Assembly: GCF_020708045.1 (NCBI RefSeq)
Contig: NZ_JAJFES010000021.1
Location: 1 to 64,000 of the forward strand
DNA from: Massilia sp. IC2-278
Lineage (GTDB): Bacteria > Pseudomonadota > Gammaproteobacteria > Burkholderiales > Burkholderiaceae_D
Reading direction: 5' to 3'
Length of the DNA: 64,000 bases
The notes below the pieces were generated by a model. That model did not search any database. It was not told the origin of the DNA and saw nothing but the letters and a program-made list of their open reading frames with translations. Position 1 is the first letter of the stretch, and every line of letters starts with the position of its first letter. Position numbers and translations under genes: made by a program. Shown in pieces: positions 55,591 to 64,000 of the stretch.

Positions 55591-56256
55591 ATGAGTAAAA
55601 AGCGCGTCAACTTCTATCCCGGCCTGCCGCCCCGGCTGCGTCCGTTCACCGAGCTCGACATCGTCTGCGGCGTCGACGAGGCCGGGCGCGGCCCGCTGGC
55701 TGGGCCGGTATTCGCCGCCGCCGTCATCCTCGACCCGAAGCGCCCGATCGAGGGCCTGCGCGACTCGAAGAAGCTGAGCGAAGCGCGGCGCGACGAACTG
55801 GCCCCGCAGATCCGCGAGCACGCGCTGGCCTGGGCCATCGCCCAGGCCTCCTGCGAAGAGATCGACACCCTGAACATCCTGCACGCCACCATGCTGGCCA
55901 TGCGCCGCGCGGTGGAAGCGCTGCAAACGGTGCCGACCTTTGCCCTGATCGACGGCAACCGCTGCCCGACCATGGACATTCGCGCCCACGCCGTGGTTGA
56001 AGGCGACGACAAGTGCCACGCGATTTCCGCCGCCTCGATCCTGGCCAAGACCGCGCGCGACGCCGAACTGGTGCGCCTGCACGCGCTGTACCCGGACTAC
56101 TGCTTCGACCAGCACAAGGGCTATGGCACGGCCCTGCACCTGGAACGCTTGCGCCTGCACGGCCCGTCGCCGGCGCACCGCCGTTCGTTCGCACCGGTGC
56201 GCAATTTGTTGCAGGTGGATTTGTTCGCGGCGCCCGAAGAAGTGGCCGTCGCATGA
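55591..56256 (+). CDS. rnhB: ribonuclease HII
   Basis: 221 residues. Cleaves RNA in RNA-DNA hybrids, including single ribonucleotides. Active-site segments CGVDEAGRGPLAGPVFAAAV (D29, E30), DSKKLSEARRDELAPQI and SAASILAKTARDAEL are intact. The ATG is at 55591. Its stop overlaps the start of the methyltransferase gene (ATGA). Follows lpxB after a repeat-filled gap. Confidence 0.97.
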   Translation: MSKKRVNFYPGLPPRLRPFTELDIVCGVDEAGRGPLAGPVFAAAVILDPKRPIEGLRDSKKLSEARRDELAPQIREHALAWAIAQASCEEIDTLNILHATMLAMRRAVEALQTVPTFALIDGNRCPTMDIRAHAVVEGDDKCHAISAASILAKTARDAELVRLHALYPDYCFDQHKGYGTALHLERLRLHGPSPAHRRSFAPVRNLLQVDLFAAPEEVAVA

Positions 56257-57044
56257 AGACCATCAGCTCGCGCGACAACGCCTTTTATAAAGAACTCAAG
56301 GCCCTGGCATCGAGCTCGCAGGCGCGCCGCAAGGCCGGCCGCACCCTGCTCGACGGCGTGCACCTGTGCCAGTCCTGGCTAGACCTGCGCGGCGCCCCGC
56401 TGCACTGCGTGGTGTCGGAAGAAGCGCTGCACAATCCGGAAGTCGGCAACATCGTCGCCCGCGTCGAACAGCTGCGCGGCCACGTGACGGCGCTGCCCGA
56501 TGCGCTGTTCGGGGCGCTGAGCCAGGTCGAGCATGGCGTGAACCTGATGTTCCTGGTCGAGACCCCGCATCCGCAGGCGCCTTCGGCCATGCTGGTCTCC
56601 GCCGTGCTGCTCGATGGCGTGCAGGACCCGGGCAATGCCGGCTCCATCCTGCGCAGTGCAGCAGCGGCCGGTATCACCCAGGTATTCTGCAGCCCGGGCA
56701 CGGCCTTCTGCTGGTCGCCGAAGGTGCTGCGCGCCGCGATGGGCGCCCACTTCGTGGTGGAGATTTTCGAGAACGTCGACCTGGCCGAATTGATCCGCGC
56801 ATCGAAGATCGCGGTGCTGGCCATGAGCGGCTATGCCGAGCAGCAGCTGTACGATGTCGATTTGCGCCAGCCGACCGCCTGGCTGCTCGGGCACGAAGGG
56901 CAGGGCGTGGCCGACGAATTGATGGCGCTGGCCTCGCACCAGGTGGTGATCCCGCATGCGGGCCAGGTCGAGTCGCTGAACGTGGCGGCGGCGGCGGCGG
57001 TATGCTTCTTCGAGCAGCTGCGCCAGCAGCAGGCAGCACGCTAG
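56253..57044 (+). CDS. TrmH/SpoU family RNA 2'-O-methyltransferase
   Basis: 263 residues, trefoil-knot methyltransferase. Motifs are DPGNAGSILRSAAAAGI, WLLGHEGQGVADELM and IPHAGQVESLNVAAAAAVC. The N-terminal RNA-binding segment begins SSRDNAFYKELKAL, typical of the RlmB/TrmH-like group near rnhB. Whether the target is 23S rRNA or another RNA cannot be decided. Translationally coupled with rnhB by ATGA overlap. Confidence 0.92.
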   Translation: MKTISSRDNAFYKELKALASSSQARRKAGRTLLDGVHLCQSWLDLRGAPLHCVVSEEALHNPEVGNIVARVEQLRGHVTALPDALFGALSQVEHGVNLMFLVETPHPQAPSAMLVSAVLLDGVQDPGNAGSILRSAAAAGITQVFCSPGTAFCWSPKVLRAAMGAHFVVEIFENVDLAELIRASKIAVLAMSGYAEQQLYDVDLRQPTAWLLGHEGQGVADELMALASHQVVIPHAGQVESLNVAAAAAVCFFEQLRQQQAAR

Positions 57045-57096
57045 CGCACCGTCGCGCATTGTAGAATTAACCCGGCGTTTCAACCCTGGAGTAGAC

Positions 57097-58293
57097 ATGG
57101 ACATCGCGCATCTGCACTTCCTGGTCGCCGAGGCCGACAACGGCCAGCGCGCCGCCCTGGTCGAGATGCTGGGCCGGCTCGGCGCCAGCCGCGTTACCGA
57201 CGTGCCCGACGGGCACATGGCGCTGCGCACCTTCCAGGCCAGCTTCACGCCGCGCCTGCACGTCGCCATCATCGACCTCGGCCTGCCGGGCATGGACGGG
57301 CTAGAACTGATCCGCAACCTGGCCACCCTCGACACCGGCATCAGCCTGGTCGTCACCGGCGCCCAGCCAGCCAACCTGCTGTTCTCGGTCGAGACCCTGG
57401 CCCAGGTGTATGGCATCGACCTGCTCGGCTCCATCGCCAAGCCGGTCACCGCCGCCAAGCTCAAACCCCTGCTCGACAACTACCTGCCGCCGGCGCTGCC
57501 CGCTGCGGGCGAGGCGTCGCCGCGCTTTTCCTTTGCCGAAGTGGGCGTGGGCCTGCAGAAGCGCCAGTTCGAACCCTTCTTCCAGCCGAAGATCGAGCTG
57601 GCCACCGGCCAGGTGAAAGGGCTGGAAGTGTTTGCGCGCTGGCGCCACCCCGAGCACGGCATCCTCGGCCCCGGCGCCTTCATGGACGCGCTGGAGCAGA
57701 ACAACCGCATCGACTTCCTCGACTGGAGCATGATCGAGCTGTCGGTCGAGCGCTGCCGCTGGTTCCACGACCAGGGCACGCCGATTTCCATCTCGATCAA
57801 CCTGGCGCCCGAAACGCTTGCCCATCCGGCCTTCCTGCGCCAGATCACGGCCTGCCTGGGGCGCCACGCGGTGCTGGCGGACTACATCACCTTCGAGATG
57901 CCGGAATCCTCGGTCCTGAACGAAGACCCGAACTTCATCGAACGCCTGGTGCGCCTGCGCATGATGGGCTTTGGCCTGGCCATCGACGACTACGGCACCG
58001 GACGCTCGAATTTGCAGCTGCTGGCGCGCATTCCGTTCTCGGAGCTGAAGATCGACCGCAGTTTCGTCGACGGCGCCTCGAAGCGCCGCCCGCTGGGCAC
58101 CGTGCTGCGCTCCTGCCTGGGCCTGGCGCACAGCCTGGACCGCATGTCGGTGGCCGTGGGCGTGGAAACGCGCCAGGACTGGGATTTCCTGCAAGGCCTG
58201 GGCTGCACCTATGCCCAGGGTTACCACATCGCCAATCCGATGGAGGCGACCGCCTTCCCGGGGTGGCTCGAAGACTGGCGGCATTTCTTCTGA
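57097..58293 (+). CDS. response regulator with EAL phosphodiesterase domain
   Basis: 398 residues, cytoplasmic. N-terminal receiver with phospho-Asp D60 in AIIDLGLPGMDG and K in the SIAKPVTAAKL segment, then an EAL domain from about residue 145. The signature reads GLEVFARWRHPE, with EVF in place of EAL; metal-site DDYGTGRSNLQLL and KID are present, and VGVET and QGYHIANPM follow. Likely a c-di-GMP phosphodiesterase or c-di-GMP binding output of a two-component system. No cognate kinase is adjacent. CTGGAGTAG precedes the ATG. Confidence 0.93.
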   Translation: MDIAHLHFLVAEADNGQRAALVEMLGRLGASRVTDVPDGHMALRTFQASFTPRLHVAIIDLGLPGMDGLELIRNLATLDTGISLVVTGAQPANLLFSVETLAQVYGIDLLGSIAKPVTAAKLKPLLDNYLPPALPAAGEASPRFSFAEVGVGLQKRQFEPFFQPKIELATGQVKGLEVFARWRHPEHGILGPGAFMDALEQNNRIDFLDWSMIELSVERCRWFHDQGTPISISINLAPETLAHPAFLRQITACLGRHAVLADYITFEMPESSVLNEDPNFIERLVRLRMMGFGLAIDDYGTGRSNLQLLARIPFSELKIDRSFVDGASKRRPLGTVLRSCLGLAHSLDRMSVAVGVETRQDWDFLQGLGCTYAQGYHIANPMEATAFPGWLEDWRHFF

Positions 58294-58305
58294 ACGGAGG
58301 GATCG

Positions 58306-58893
58306 ATGGGCATACGGGTACGCTGCCACTGCGGCAAGCTGCAGGGAGAATTGGAGACGAGCGCGGTGGCTGCGCGCGCGAAGTGCTATTGCCGCGACTG
58401 CCGCGCCTTTGCACGCTTCCTCGGCAACGAGGTCGAAATCCTCGACGGCGCCGGCGGCACCGAAGTGGCGGCGGCCTTGCCGTCGGGCCTGCGCTTCACG
58501 CAAGGCCTGGAGCAGCTGGCCTGCATGTCGCTCAGTCCGAAAGGCCTGTACCGCTGGTACGCCGCCTGCTGCCGCACGCCGATCGGGAACACGCCGCGCG
58601 ACCCCAAGGTGTCTTACGTCGGCATCGTGCGCGCCTGCCTGGATGCCACGCCGGCCGAACTCGATGCCCAGCTCGGCGCTTCGCACATCAACGCCAACAC
58701 CGAGTCTGCCTACCGCAAGATTCCCAAGACGCCGGTCGGCACGGCCCTGGCCCTGGTGAAGATCGGCAGCAAGGTGCTGGGCGCGCGCTTCGGCGGTGGT
58801 TACAGGAACAATCCCTTCTTCGCCTCCGGCAGCGCCACCCCGGTGCGCCAGCCCGAGGTGATCTCGAAGGAAGCGCGCGCCCGGTTGTACTGA
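58306..58893 (+). CDS. zinc-binding DUF6151/GFA-like protein
   Basis: 195 residues. N-terminal CHCGKLQGELE and AKCYCRDCRAFARF, then WYAACCRTPIGNT, arrange cysteines like the glutathione-dependent formaldehyde-activating (GFA/CENP-V) fold, which binds zinc. The remainder (ASHINANTESAYRKIPKTPV) is typical of the DUF6151 group (recollection). No membrane segment. Start follows GGAGGGATCG, 12 bp after the EAL gene, so the two are probably co-transcribed. Function unknown. Confidence 0.7.
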   Translation: MGIRVRCHCGKLQGELETSAVAARAKCYCRDCRAFARFLGNEVEILDGAGGTEVAAALPSGLRFTQGLEQLACMSLSPKGLYRWYAACCRTPIGNTPRDPKVSYVGIVRACLDATPAELDAQLGASHINANTESAYRKIPKTPVGTALALVKIGSKVLGARFGGGYRNNPFFASGSATPVRQPEVISKEARARLY

Positions 58894-58896
58894 TCC

Positions 58897-61245
58897 TTAC
58901 GCCGCCACGTCTTCGTCTTCTCGGTCGACGTGGCTGGCCTTGCCGCCTTCGGCCGCGCGGCGCAGGATGACCGGCACCGATTTATACGAAGGCGTGCCGC
59001 TGCGCCGGTCGAAATTCGCCAGCGCCACCAACGCGTTCGCTTCCGGATAGTAGGCCGCGATCGACCCTGGTGCGATGTCGAATGCCACCGCCACGAAGTT
59101 GCGCACGATGCGCGGCTCCTCGATGTTGTCGCAGGCCGCCACCGCTTCGATGTCGACCATGTCGCCGTGCTCCAGCCCGCGCGCGGCAAGGTCGGCGGCA
59201 TTCACGAACACCACGTCGCGCCGGCCGGTGACGCCGCGGTAGCGGTCGTTCTTGCCGTAGATGGTGGTGTTGTACTGGTCGTGGCTGCGCACCGTGGCCA
59301 GCACCAGCACGTCCTGGGCGTCGGGCCGCGCCAGCGGGCGCTCGTCTTCCCTGGCGCAGGTGATGAAGTGGGCCTTGCCCGATGGCGTACGCCATTCGCG
59401 CCGCCCGGCCGGGCTGTCGAGGCGGAAGCCGCGCGGCACCCGCACCCGCTCGTTGTAGTCGTCGAAGTCGGGGAACACGGCTTCGATGGCGTCGCGGATG
59501 CGGTTGTAGTCGGCGATGAAGCCGTCCCAGTCGATCTTCGTATCCAGGAGGGTCGCCTTGGCGATGCCGGCGACGATGGCCGGTTCCGATTTCAGCAGGT
59601 CGGAGGCCGGCGGCAGCGAGCCGCGCGAGGCGTGCACCATCGACATCGAGTCTTCCACCGTCACCGACTGCACGCCATTCGCCTGCATGTCGAGTTCCGT
59701 GCGGCCCAGGCAGGGCAGCAGGAAGGTGTGCTTGCCGACCATCAGGTGCGAGCGATTCAGCTTGGTGGCGATGTGCACCGACAAATCGAGCTTGCGCATC
59801 GCCTCGAAGCAGACCTGCGGGTCGGGCATCGCGGTCGGCAGGTTGCCGCCCAGGCAGACCAGGGCTTTCGCGCGGCCCTCGTGCATGGCATTGAAGGCCT
59901 CGACCGCGCCGTGGCCGTGCTCGCGCGGCGCCTTGATGCCGAAGACGCGCTCCAGCGAATCGAGGAACTTGTCGCTCGGGATTTCGGTGATGCCGACCGT
60001 GCGGTCGCCCTGCACGTTGGAGTGGCCGCGCAGCGGGCAGATGCCGGCGCCTTCGCGCCCGATGTTCCCGCGCAGGAGCAGCAGATTCGCCAGTTGCTGC
60101 ACGTTGCCGGTGCCGTGGCGGTGCTGGGTAATGCCCATGCCGTAGCAGATGATCACGCGCTCGGCCCTGGCGTAGATGCCGGCCGCCGTTTCCAGGTCGG
60201 CGCGCGGCAGGCCGGACACATGCTCGATCTCTTCCCAGGAGGTGGCGTCGATGTCGGCCACCAGTTCCTCGAAGCCGAGGGTGTGCTCGCGGATGAAACC
60301 GTCGTCGAGCAGGCCGGCGCCGCCGGCGGCGCGCTGCTCCGCATCCATCGCCAGCAGCGCCTTCATCATGCCTTTTACGACGGCGGTGTCGCCGCCGATC
60401 TTCAGCTGGTAGTAGTGCGAGGCGATGTTCACCGCTTTCCCGACCGTCATCTCGAGCGCGTGCTGGGGCGACTTGAAGCGCTCCAGGCTGCGTTCCTTGA
60501 GCGGATTGAAGACCACGATCGGCGCGCCGCGCAGCGAGGCGGCGCGCAGGGTCGCCAGCATGCGCGGGTGGTTCGTGCCGGGGTTGTGGCCGAACGAGAA
60601 GATGGCGTCGCAATGGTCGAAGTCTTCCAGCGTGACCGTGCCCTTGCCGACGCCGATCGATTGCGGCAGGCCGACGCTGGTGGCCTCGTGGCACATGTTC
60701 GAGCAGTCGGGGAAGTTGTTGGTGCCGTATTCGCGCACGAAGAGTTGATACAGGAAGGCCGCTTCGTTCGAGGCGCGGCCCGAGGCGTAGAACTCGGCCA
60801 TGTTCGGGTCGGGCAGGGCGCGCAACTGTTCGCCGATGCGCCTGAACGCGTCGTCCCAGGAGATCGGCACGTAGTGGTCGGTGGCGGCGTCGTAGACCAT
60901 GGGGTGGGTCAGGCGGCCTTCCCATTCGAGGTAGAAATCTTCGCGCTCCCAGAGTTCGCTGACCGTGTGCCTGGCGAAGAACTCGGGCGTGACGCGCTTG
61001 TTGGTCGCTTCCCAGGACACGGCCTTGGCGCCGTTTTCGCAGAATTCAAAGGACGAACCTTCGCGCGGGTCGGGCCAGGCGCAGCCGGGGCAATCGAAGC
61101 CCTGCGGCTGGTTCACCTGCAACATGATGGTCGTGCGCGTCGCCGACATTTCGCCGCGCAGGGCCTTGGCCACCGCCTGCAGCGCACCCCAGCCACCGGC
61201 AGGGCCGCCGTATTCTCCGATTCCTGGTACATCTTTCTTCGACAT
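58897..61245 (-). CDS. FdhF/YdeP family molybdopterin oxidoreductase
   Basis: 782 residues, no Tat signal, so cytoplasmic. Cys-rich N-terminus with DCPGCAWPDP. SNMCHEATSVG carries the Cys at the position of the Mo ligand (Sec/Cys in formate dehydrogenase). Cofactor-binding segments RGNIGREGAGICPLRGHSN and QYNTTIYGKNDRYRGVTGRR follow. This is the formate-dehydrogenase-alpha-like group of E. coli YdeP, linked to acid resistance there. Substrate unknown. A perfect AGGAGG precedes the ATG at 61245. It converges with the DUF6151-like gene. Confidence 0.92.
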   Translation of the reverse strand: MSKKDVPGIGEYGGPAGGWGALQAVAKALRGEMSATRTTIMLQVNQPQGFDCPGCAWPDPREGSSFEFCENGAKAVSWEATNKRVTPEFFARHTVSELWEREDFYLEWEGRLTHPMVYDAATDHYVPISWDDAFRRIGEQLRALPDPNMAEFYASGRASNEAAFLYQLFVREYGTNNFPDCSNMCHEATSVGLPQSIGVGKGTVTLEDFDHCDAIFSFGHNPGTNHPRMLATLRAASLRGAPIVVFNPLKERSLERFKSPQHALEMTVGKAVNIASHYYQLKIGGDTAVVKGMMKALLAMDAEQRAAGGAGLLDDGFIREHTLGFEELVADIDATSWEEIEHVSGLPRADLETAAGIYARAERVIICYGMGITQHRHGTGNVQQLANLLLLRGNIGREGAGICPLRGHSNVQGDRTVGITEIPSDKFLDSLERVFGIKAPREHGHGAVEAFNAMHEGRAKALVCLGGNLPTAMPDPQVCFEAMRKLDLSVHIATKLNRSHLMVGKHTFLLPCLGRTELDMQANGVQSVTVEDSMSMVHASRGSLPPASDLLKSEPAIVAGIAKATLLDTKIDWDGFIADYNRIRDAIEAVFPDFDDYNERVRVPRGFRLDSPAGRREWRTPSGKAHFITCAREDERPLARPDAQDVLVLATVRSHDQYNTTIYGKNDRYRGVTGRRDVVFVNAADLAARGLEHGDMVDIEAVAACDNIEEPRIVRNFVAVAFDIAPGSIAAYYPEANALVALANFDRRSGTPSYKSVPVILRRAAEGGKASHVDREDEDVAA

Positions 61246-61348
61246 ATATCCTCCTGAAACAATGGACGAAATTGTACGAAAAATGTTAAAGACAGGACGC
61301 TATCGAGACACAAGGAAACAAAAGCCGGGTTCGCCGCTCAGGGCATGC

Positions 61349-62182
61349 TCAGAGTTCGATCACCAGCTCCGGCCGGAAGCCTTCCTGCTCACCCTTGCTC
61401 AGGTAACCGAGCGGATTGGCGACCACGCGGCAGGACCAGGGCCGGCCGGCCTCGACGCCCGTGACCGTGTAATCGTTCATGCAGTGCAGGTGGCCATGCA
61501 TCCAGATATCGGCCCAGGGGAATAGGGCGTCCATGGTATTGCAGAAGCCGGCCGTGCCCGCCGCCAGGCCGTAACGCGGGTCGGCGCTCAGCAGGCTGGG
61601 GGCGAAGTGGGTAACGGCGACCGTGACGCCGTCGAACGGTGTTGCCAGCGCCGCGCGCAGCCAGGCCTGGCAGTCGAGCGACATCTCGCGCAAGCCCTCG
61701 GCCAGGACCGGCACGCCGTCCCTCAGGGTCGTGTTCTTGCTGAGGTAATAGTTGGCGGCGCGGAAGGCCTTGCCGCGCAGTTGCAGCTGCTTCGTCAGGT
61801 CGGTTTCGCGGCTGGCCAGGGCGTCGAAGTCGCTCCACAGGGTGGTGCCGATGAAGCGCACGTGGCCGATGACGATCGTTTCGCGGTCCAGCCATTCGAT
61901 GCCCAGTTCGGCGCAGGTGGTGCGCAGGCGGGCGTAGGTTTCCTCGTATTCGAGGCCGTCGAATTCGTGGTTGCCAGGGATGAAGAGCACGCGTGCCTTG
62001 CTTGCGCCGGGGCGCAGGGGCGAGAAGCGGGCCAGGCCGAAGTCGGTGCCCGTCAGGCGCGAGCCGGACTGGTAGGAGCCGATGTCGCCGGCGAGGACGA
62101 CGACGTCGGTGTCCGCGGCGACGCGTGGCTGGAAGTCGGCGTAGCGTTCGAGGTGGAGGTCGGAGAAGAGCTGGATGCGCAT
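61349..62182 (-). CDS. calcineurin-like metallophosphoesterase
   Basis: 277 residues. All metal-binding motifs are present: FSDLHLERY, VLAGDIGS, IPGNHEFDGLEY, VTHFAPSLL and HGHLH. Starts MRIQLFSDLHLERYAD at 62182; an upstream in-frame TTG would add seven poor residues. No signal peptide. Substrate cannot be read from sequence. It sits between two FdhF/YdeP-type genes on the same strand as the left one. Confidence 0.9.
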   Translation of the reverse strand: MRIQLFSDLHLERYADFQPRVAADTDVVVLAGDIGSYQSGSRLTGTDFGLARFSPLRPGASKARVLFIPGNHEFDGLEYEETYARLRTTCAELGIEWLDRETIVIGHVRFIGTTLWSDFDALASRETDLTKQLQLRGKAFRAANYYLSKNTTLRDGVPVLAEGLREMSLDCQAWLRAALATPFDGVTVAVTHFAPSLLSADPRYGLAAGTAGFCNTMDALFPWADIWMHGHLHCMNDYTVTGVEAGRPWSCRVVANPLGYLSKGEQEGFRPELVIEL

Positions 62183-62523
62183 AGCGGCGAAGTATAGCTG
62201 CAACGACAGTGTGCTGACGCATGGGTACGATTTGCGTAGGGTGGGCTCTCGAGCCCACGCTGTCTCATCGGGTGAGCGGCGGCGAAAGTGATGGGGCCGG
62301 TTGGCGCGAAAACGGCGTCATCGGGGTTCGTGGGGCTGTTGCCTGTTGCGTTAGCGGTGTGCATGATCCGCGTGGGCACGAGTGCCCACCCTACGGTTGC
62401 TGGCGGCGGCTCGGCGCCATGCGCCTCGGCGGCAAACCCTGGGAATCGGGTTTTCGGTACGCTCGCGCACAGAGTCATGCGCCACCCACGGTTACGGTGC
62501 ATGCTCAATAGTAAGGAGATAGC
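62183..62523. repeat. palindromic repeat pair upstream of the second FdhF/YdeP-type gene
   Basis: Unit 62235-62261 (core GGGCTCTCGAGCCC) and inverse unit 62368-62395 (core GGGCACGAGTGCCC) bound 161 bp. The right half (about 62336-62440) is similar to 32071-32180. A strong AAGGAGATAGC ribosome binding site for the next gene is at 62513-62523. No gene in between is supported. Confidence 0.85.
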
Positions 62524-64000
62524 ATGAACGAGGAGTCGAAAGGATTGCGCGTCGAGGACCCCACCACGCCGGCCGGCGGCTGGGCTTCGGTGGCGGAGGT
62601 GACGAATATCCTGATGGACCAGCGCACCGTGCTGAAGGACAGCCGCCTGCTGCTCAAGCAGAACAAGCCGGACGGCTTTGCCTGCGTCAGCTGTGCCTGG
62701 GCCAAGCCGGCCAATCCGCATCCTTTCGAATTCTGCGAAAGCGGCGCCAAGGCCACGGCCTGGGAAACCACCAGCAAGGCCATCGGCGCCGACTTCTTCG
62801 AGCAATACAGCGTGCGCGAACTCGAATCCTGGTCCGACCACAAGCTGGAAGAGCAGGGCCGCCTGACGGTGCCGCTGCGCTACGACGCCGCCAGCGACCG
62901 CTACCGCGAAGTGTCCTGGGACACCGCTTTTGCCGAGATCGGCGCCGCCCTGCGCGCCTTCGAGCGCGACAAGGTCGTGTTCTACGCCTCGGGCCGGGCC
63001 TCGCTCGAAACCTCCTACATGTACCAGCTGCTGGCGCGCATGTACGGCAACAACAACCTGCCCGACAGCTCGAACATGTGCCACGAAAGCACCTCGGTGG
63101 CGCTGCAAAAGACCATCGGCGTGGGCGTCGGCACCGTAGTGCTGCAGGACTTCGAGGAAACCGACTGCATCTTCTTCTTCGGCCAGAACGTGGGCGTGAA
63201 CAGCCCGCGCATGCTGCACCAGCTGCAGGAAGCGCGCGAGCGCGGCGTACCGATCATCACCTTCAACCCCCTGCGCGAGCGCGGGCTGGTGAGCTTCACC
63301 AATCCGCAGTCGCCGGTCGAGATGCTGACCAAGAAGGAAACGCCGATCAGCACCCAGTACCACCAGGTGAAACCGGGCGGCGACACGGCCGCCATCATGG
63401 GCCTGGCGAAAGCCCTGCTGGCGCTGGACGACGAGGCGGTTCAACGCGGCGAGCAGCGCGTGCTGGACGTCGCCTTCATCCAGGAGTACACGCACGGCTT
63501 CGACAAATTCGAAGCGGCGGTGCGCGCCTGCCCGTGGACCGACATCGTGCGCGAATCGGGGCTGCTGCAAGTGGACATCGAAAGCGCGGCGCGCGTATAC
63601 GCTGGATCGAGCGCGGTACTCGGCGTGTACGGCATGGGCCTGACCCAGCACCAGAACGGCGTGCAGAACGTGGGCATGATCGTCAATTTGCTGCTCATGC
63701 GCGGGAATATCGGCAAGCCGGGCGCCGGCATCTGCCCCGTGCGCGGCCACTCGAACGTGCAGGGCCAGCGCACGGTCGGCATCACCGAAAAACCGGAGCT
63801 CGCGCCGCTCGACAAGCTGAAGGAGCAATACGGCTTCGAGCCGCCGCGCGAGAAGGGCATGAACACGGTGGAAGTCTGCGAAGCCATGTTGGCGCGCAAG
63901 GTGCAGGCCTTCATCGGCCTGGGCGGGAATTTCGTGCGCGCCGTGCCCGAGACCGTGTTGATGGAAGCGGCCTGGCGCGAGCTGCCGCTCACGGTGCAGG
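62524..64000 (+). CDS. FdhF/YdeP family molybdopterin oxidoreductase, second paralogue (3' end outside window)
   Basis: Open frame of 492 codons from the ATG at 62524 to the end of the window, so the gene is truncated by the window only. It shows the same architecture as the 58897-61245 protein: FACVSCAWAKP (Cys pair), SNMCHESTSVA (Mo-ligand Cys position), RGNIGKPGAGICPVRGHSN. The two proteins are clearly paralogous but divergent (start MNEESKGLRVEDPTTPAGGW versus MSKKDVPGIGEYGGPAGGW). AAGGAGATAGC precedes the ATG. Likely cytoplasmic, substrate unknown. Confidence 0.92.
   Translation, partial: MNEESKGLRVEDPTTPAGGWASVAEVTNILMDQRTVLKDSRLLLKQNKPDGFACVSCAWAKPANPHPFEFCESGAKATAWETTSKAIGADFFEQYSVRELESWSDHKLEEQGRLTVPLRYDAASDRYREVSWDTAFAEIGAALRAFERDKVVFYASGRASLETSYMYQLLARMYGNNNLPDSSNMCHESTSVALQKTIGVGVGTVVLQDFEETDCIFFFGQNVGVNSPRMLHQLQEARERGVPIITFNPLRERGLVSFTNPQSPVEMLTKKETPISTQYHQVKPGGDTAAIMGLAKALLALDDEAVQRGEQRVLDVAFIQEYTHGFDKFEAAVRACPWTDIVRESGLLQVDIESAARVYAGSSAVLGVYGMGLTQHQNGVQNVGMIVNLLLMRGNIGKPGAGICPVRGHSNVQGQRTVGITEKPELAPLDKLKEQYGFEPPREKGMNTVEVCEAMLARKVQAFIGLGGNFVRAVPETVLMEAAWRELPLTVQ

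Overview
The window looks like a chromosomal segment of a high-GC betaproteobacterium of the Burkholderiales, most likely Oxalobacteraceae close to Massilia/Telluria/Duganella. The basis is the GC-rich coding bias, the gene orders smc-zipA-ligA-galU-def and rpsB-tsf-pyrH-frr-uppS-cdsA-dxr-rseP-bamA-skp-lpxD-fabZ-lpxA-lpxB-rnhB-rlmB, a tandem glycine riboswitch before gcvTHP, and the many chemotaxis and cyclic-di-GMP proteins. No rRNA, tRNA, CRISPR array, transposase or prophage was recognised.

Layout. 1-2310: 5' part of a DUF3108-type gene (minus) and a chemoreceptor with a degenerate signalling tip. 2311-2868: two large composite repeats. 2869-7744 (minus): glycine-cleavage operon gcvT-gcvH-gcvP with its own sigma70 promoter and tandem glycine riboswitch. 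7839-10553: an orphan ClpP-like protease, an AT-rich palindromic patch, a KGG-type stress protein and a second chemoreceptor ending in a CheR-docking pentapeptide. 10799-15251: a long DUF1631 protein with a Gly-every-four-residues linker, a Sel1-like secreted protein and a tail-anchored small protein. 15374-24390: smc, zipA, ligA, galU, def and a small secreted protein, closely packed. 24564-30385: a DUF885 putative metallopeptidase (minus), then a three-gene KaiC-like ATPase / hybrid histidine kinase cassette, then a GNAT acetyltransferase (minus). 30444-36050 (minus): a POT peptide transporter and a two-gene unit of a PhnD-like binding protein and a membrane GGDEF-EAL protein. 36249-40468 (minus): rluF, glnD, map. 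40690-57044 (plus): translation, isoprenoid, outer-membrane assembly and lipid A genes. 57097-64000: a REC-EAL protein, a zinc-binding DUF6151-like protein, two FdhF/YdeP-type molybdopterin oxidoreductases on opposite strands, and a metallophosphoesterase between them.

How the genes work together. The gcv operon degrades glycine and is switched on by glycine through its leader. rpsB-tsf-pyrH-frr is the usual translation cluster. uppS, cdsA and dxr feed envelope lipid and isoprenoid synthesis. rseP, bamA, skp and lpxD-fabZ-lpxA-lpxB build and monitor the outer membrane. glnD and map are housekeeping. The accessory content is mostly signalling: two chemoreceptors, a GGDEF-EAL protein, a REC-EAL protein, and the KaiC/histidine kinase pair.

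The strongest unexplained structure is a dispersed palindromic repeat family, about 18 copies in this window, all between genes or at gene ends. Its cores vary by paired, compensating changes. Copies often occur as inverted pairs bounding 75-230 bp, and some share homologous interior sequence. The most interesting protein-level candidates are the KaiC cassette, whose key clock residues appear altered, and the binding-protein/c-di-GMP pair. Functional statements are inferred from sequence reading alone; no database search was run.
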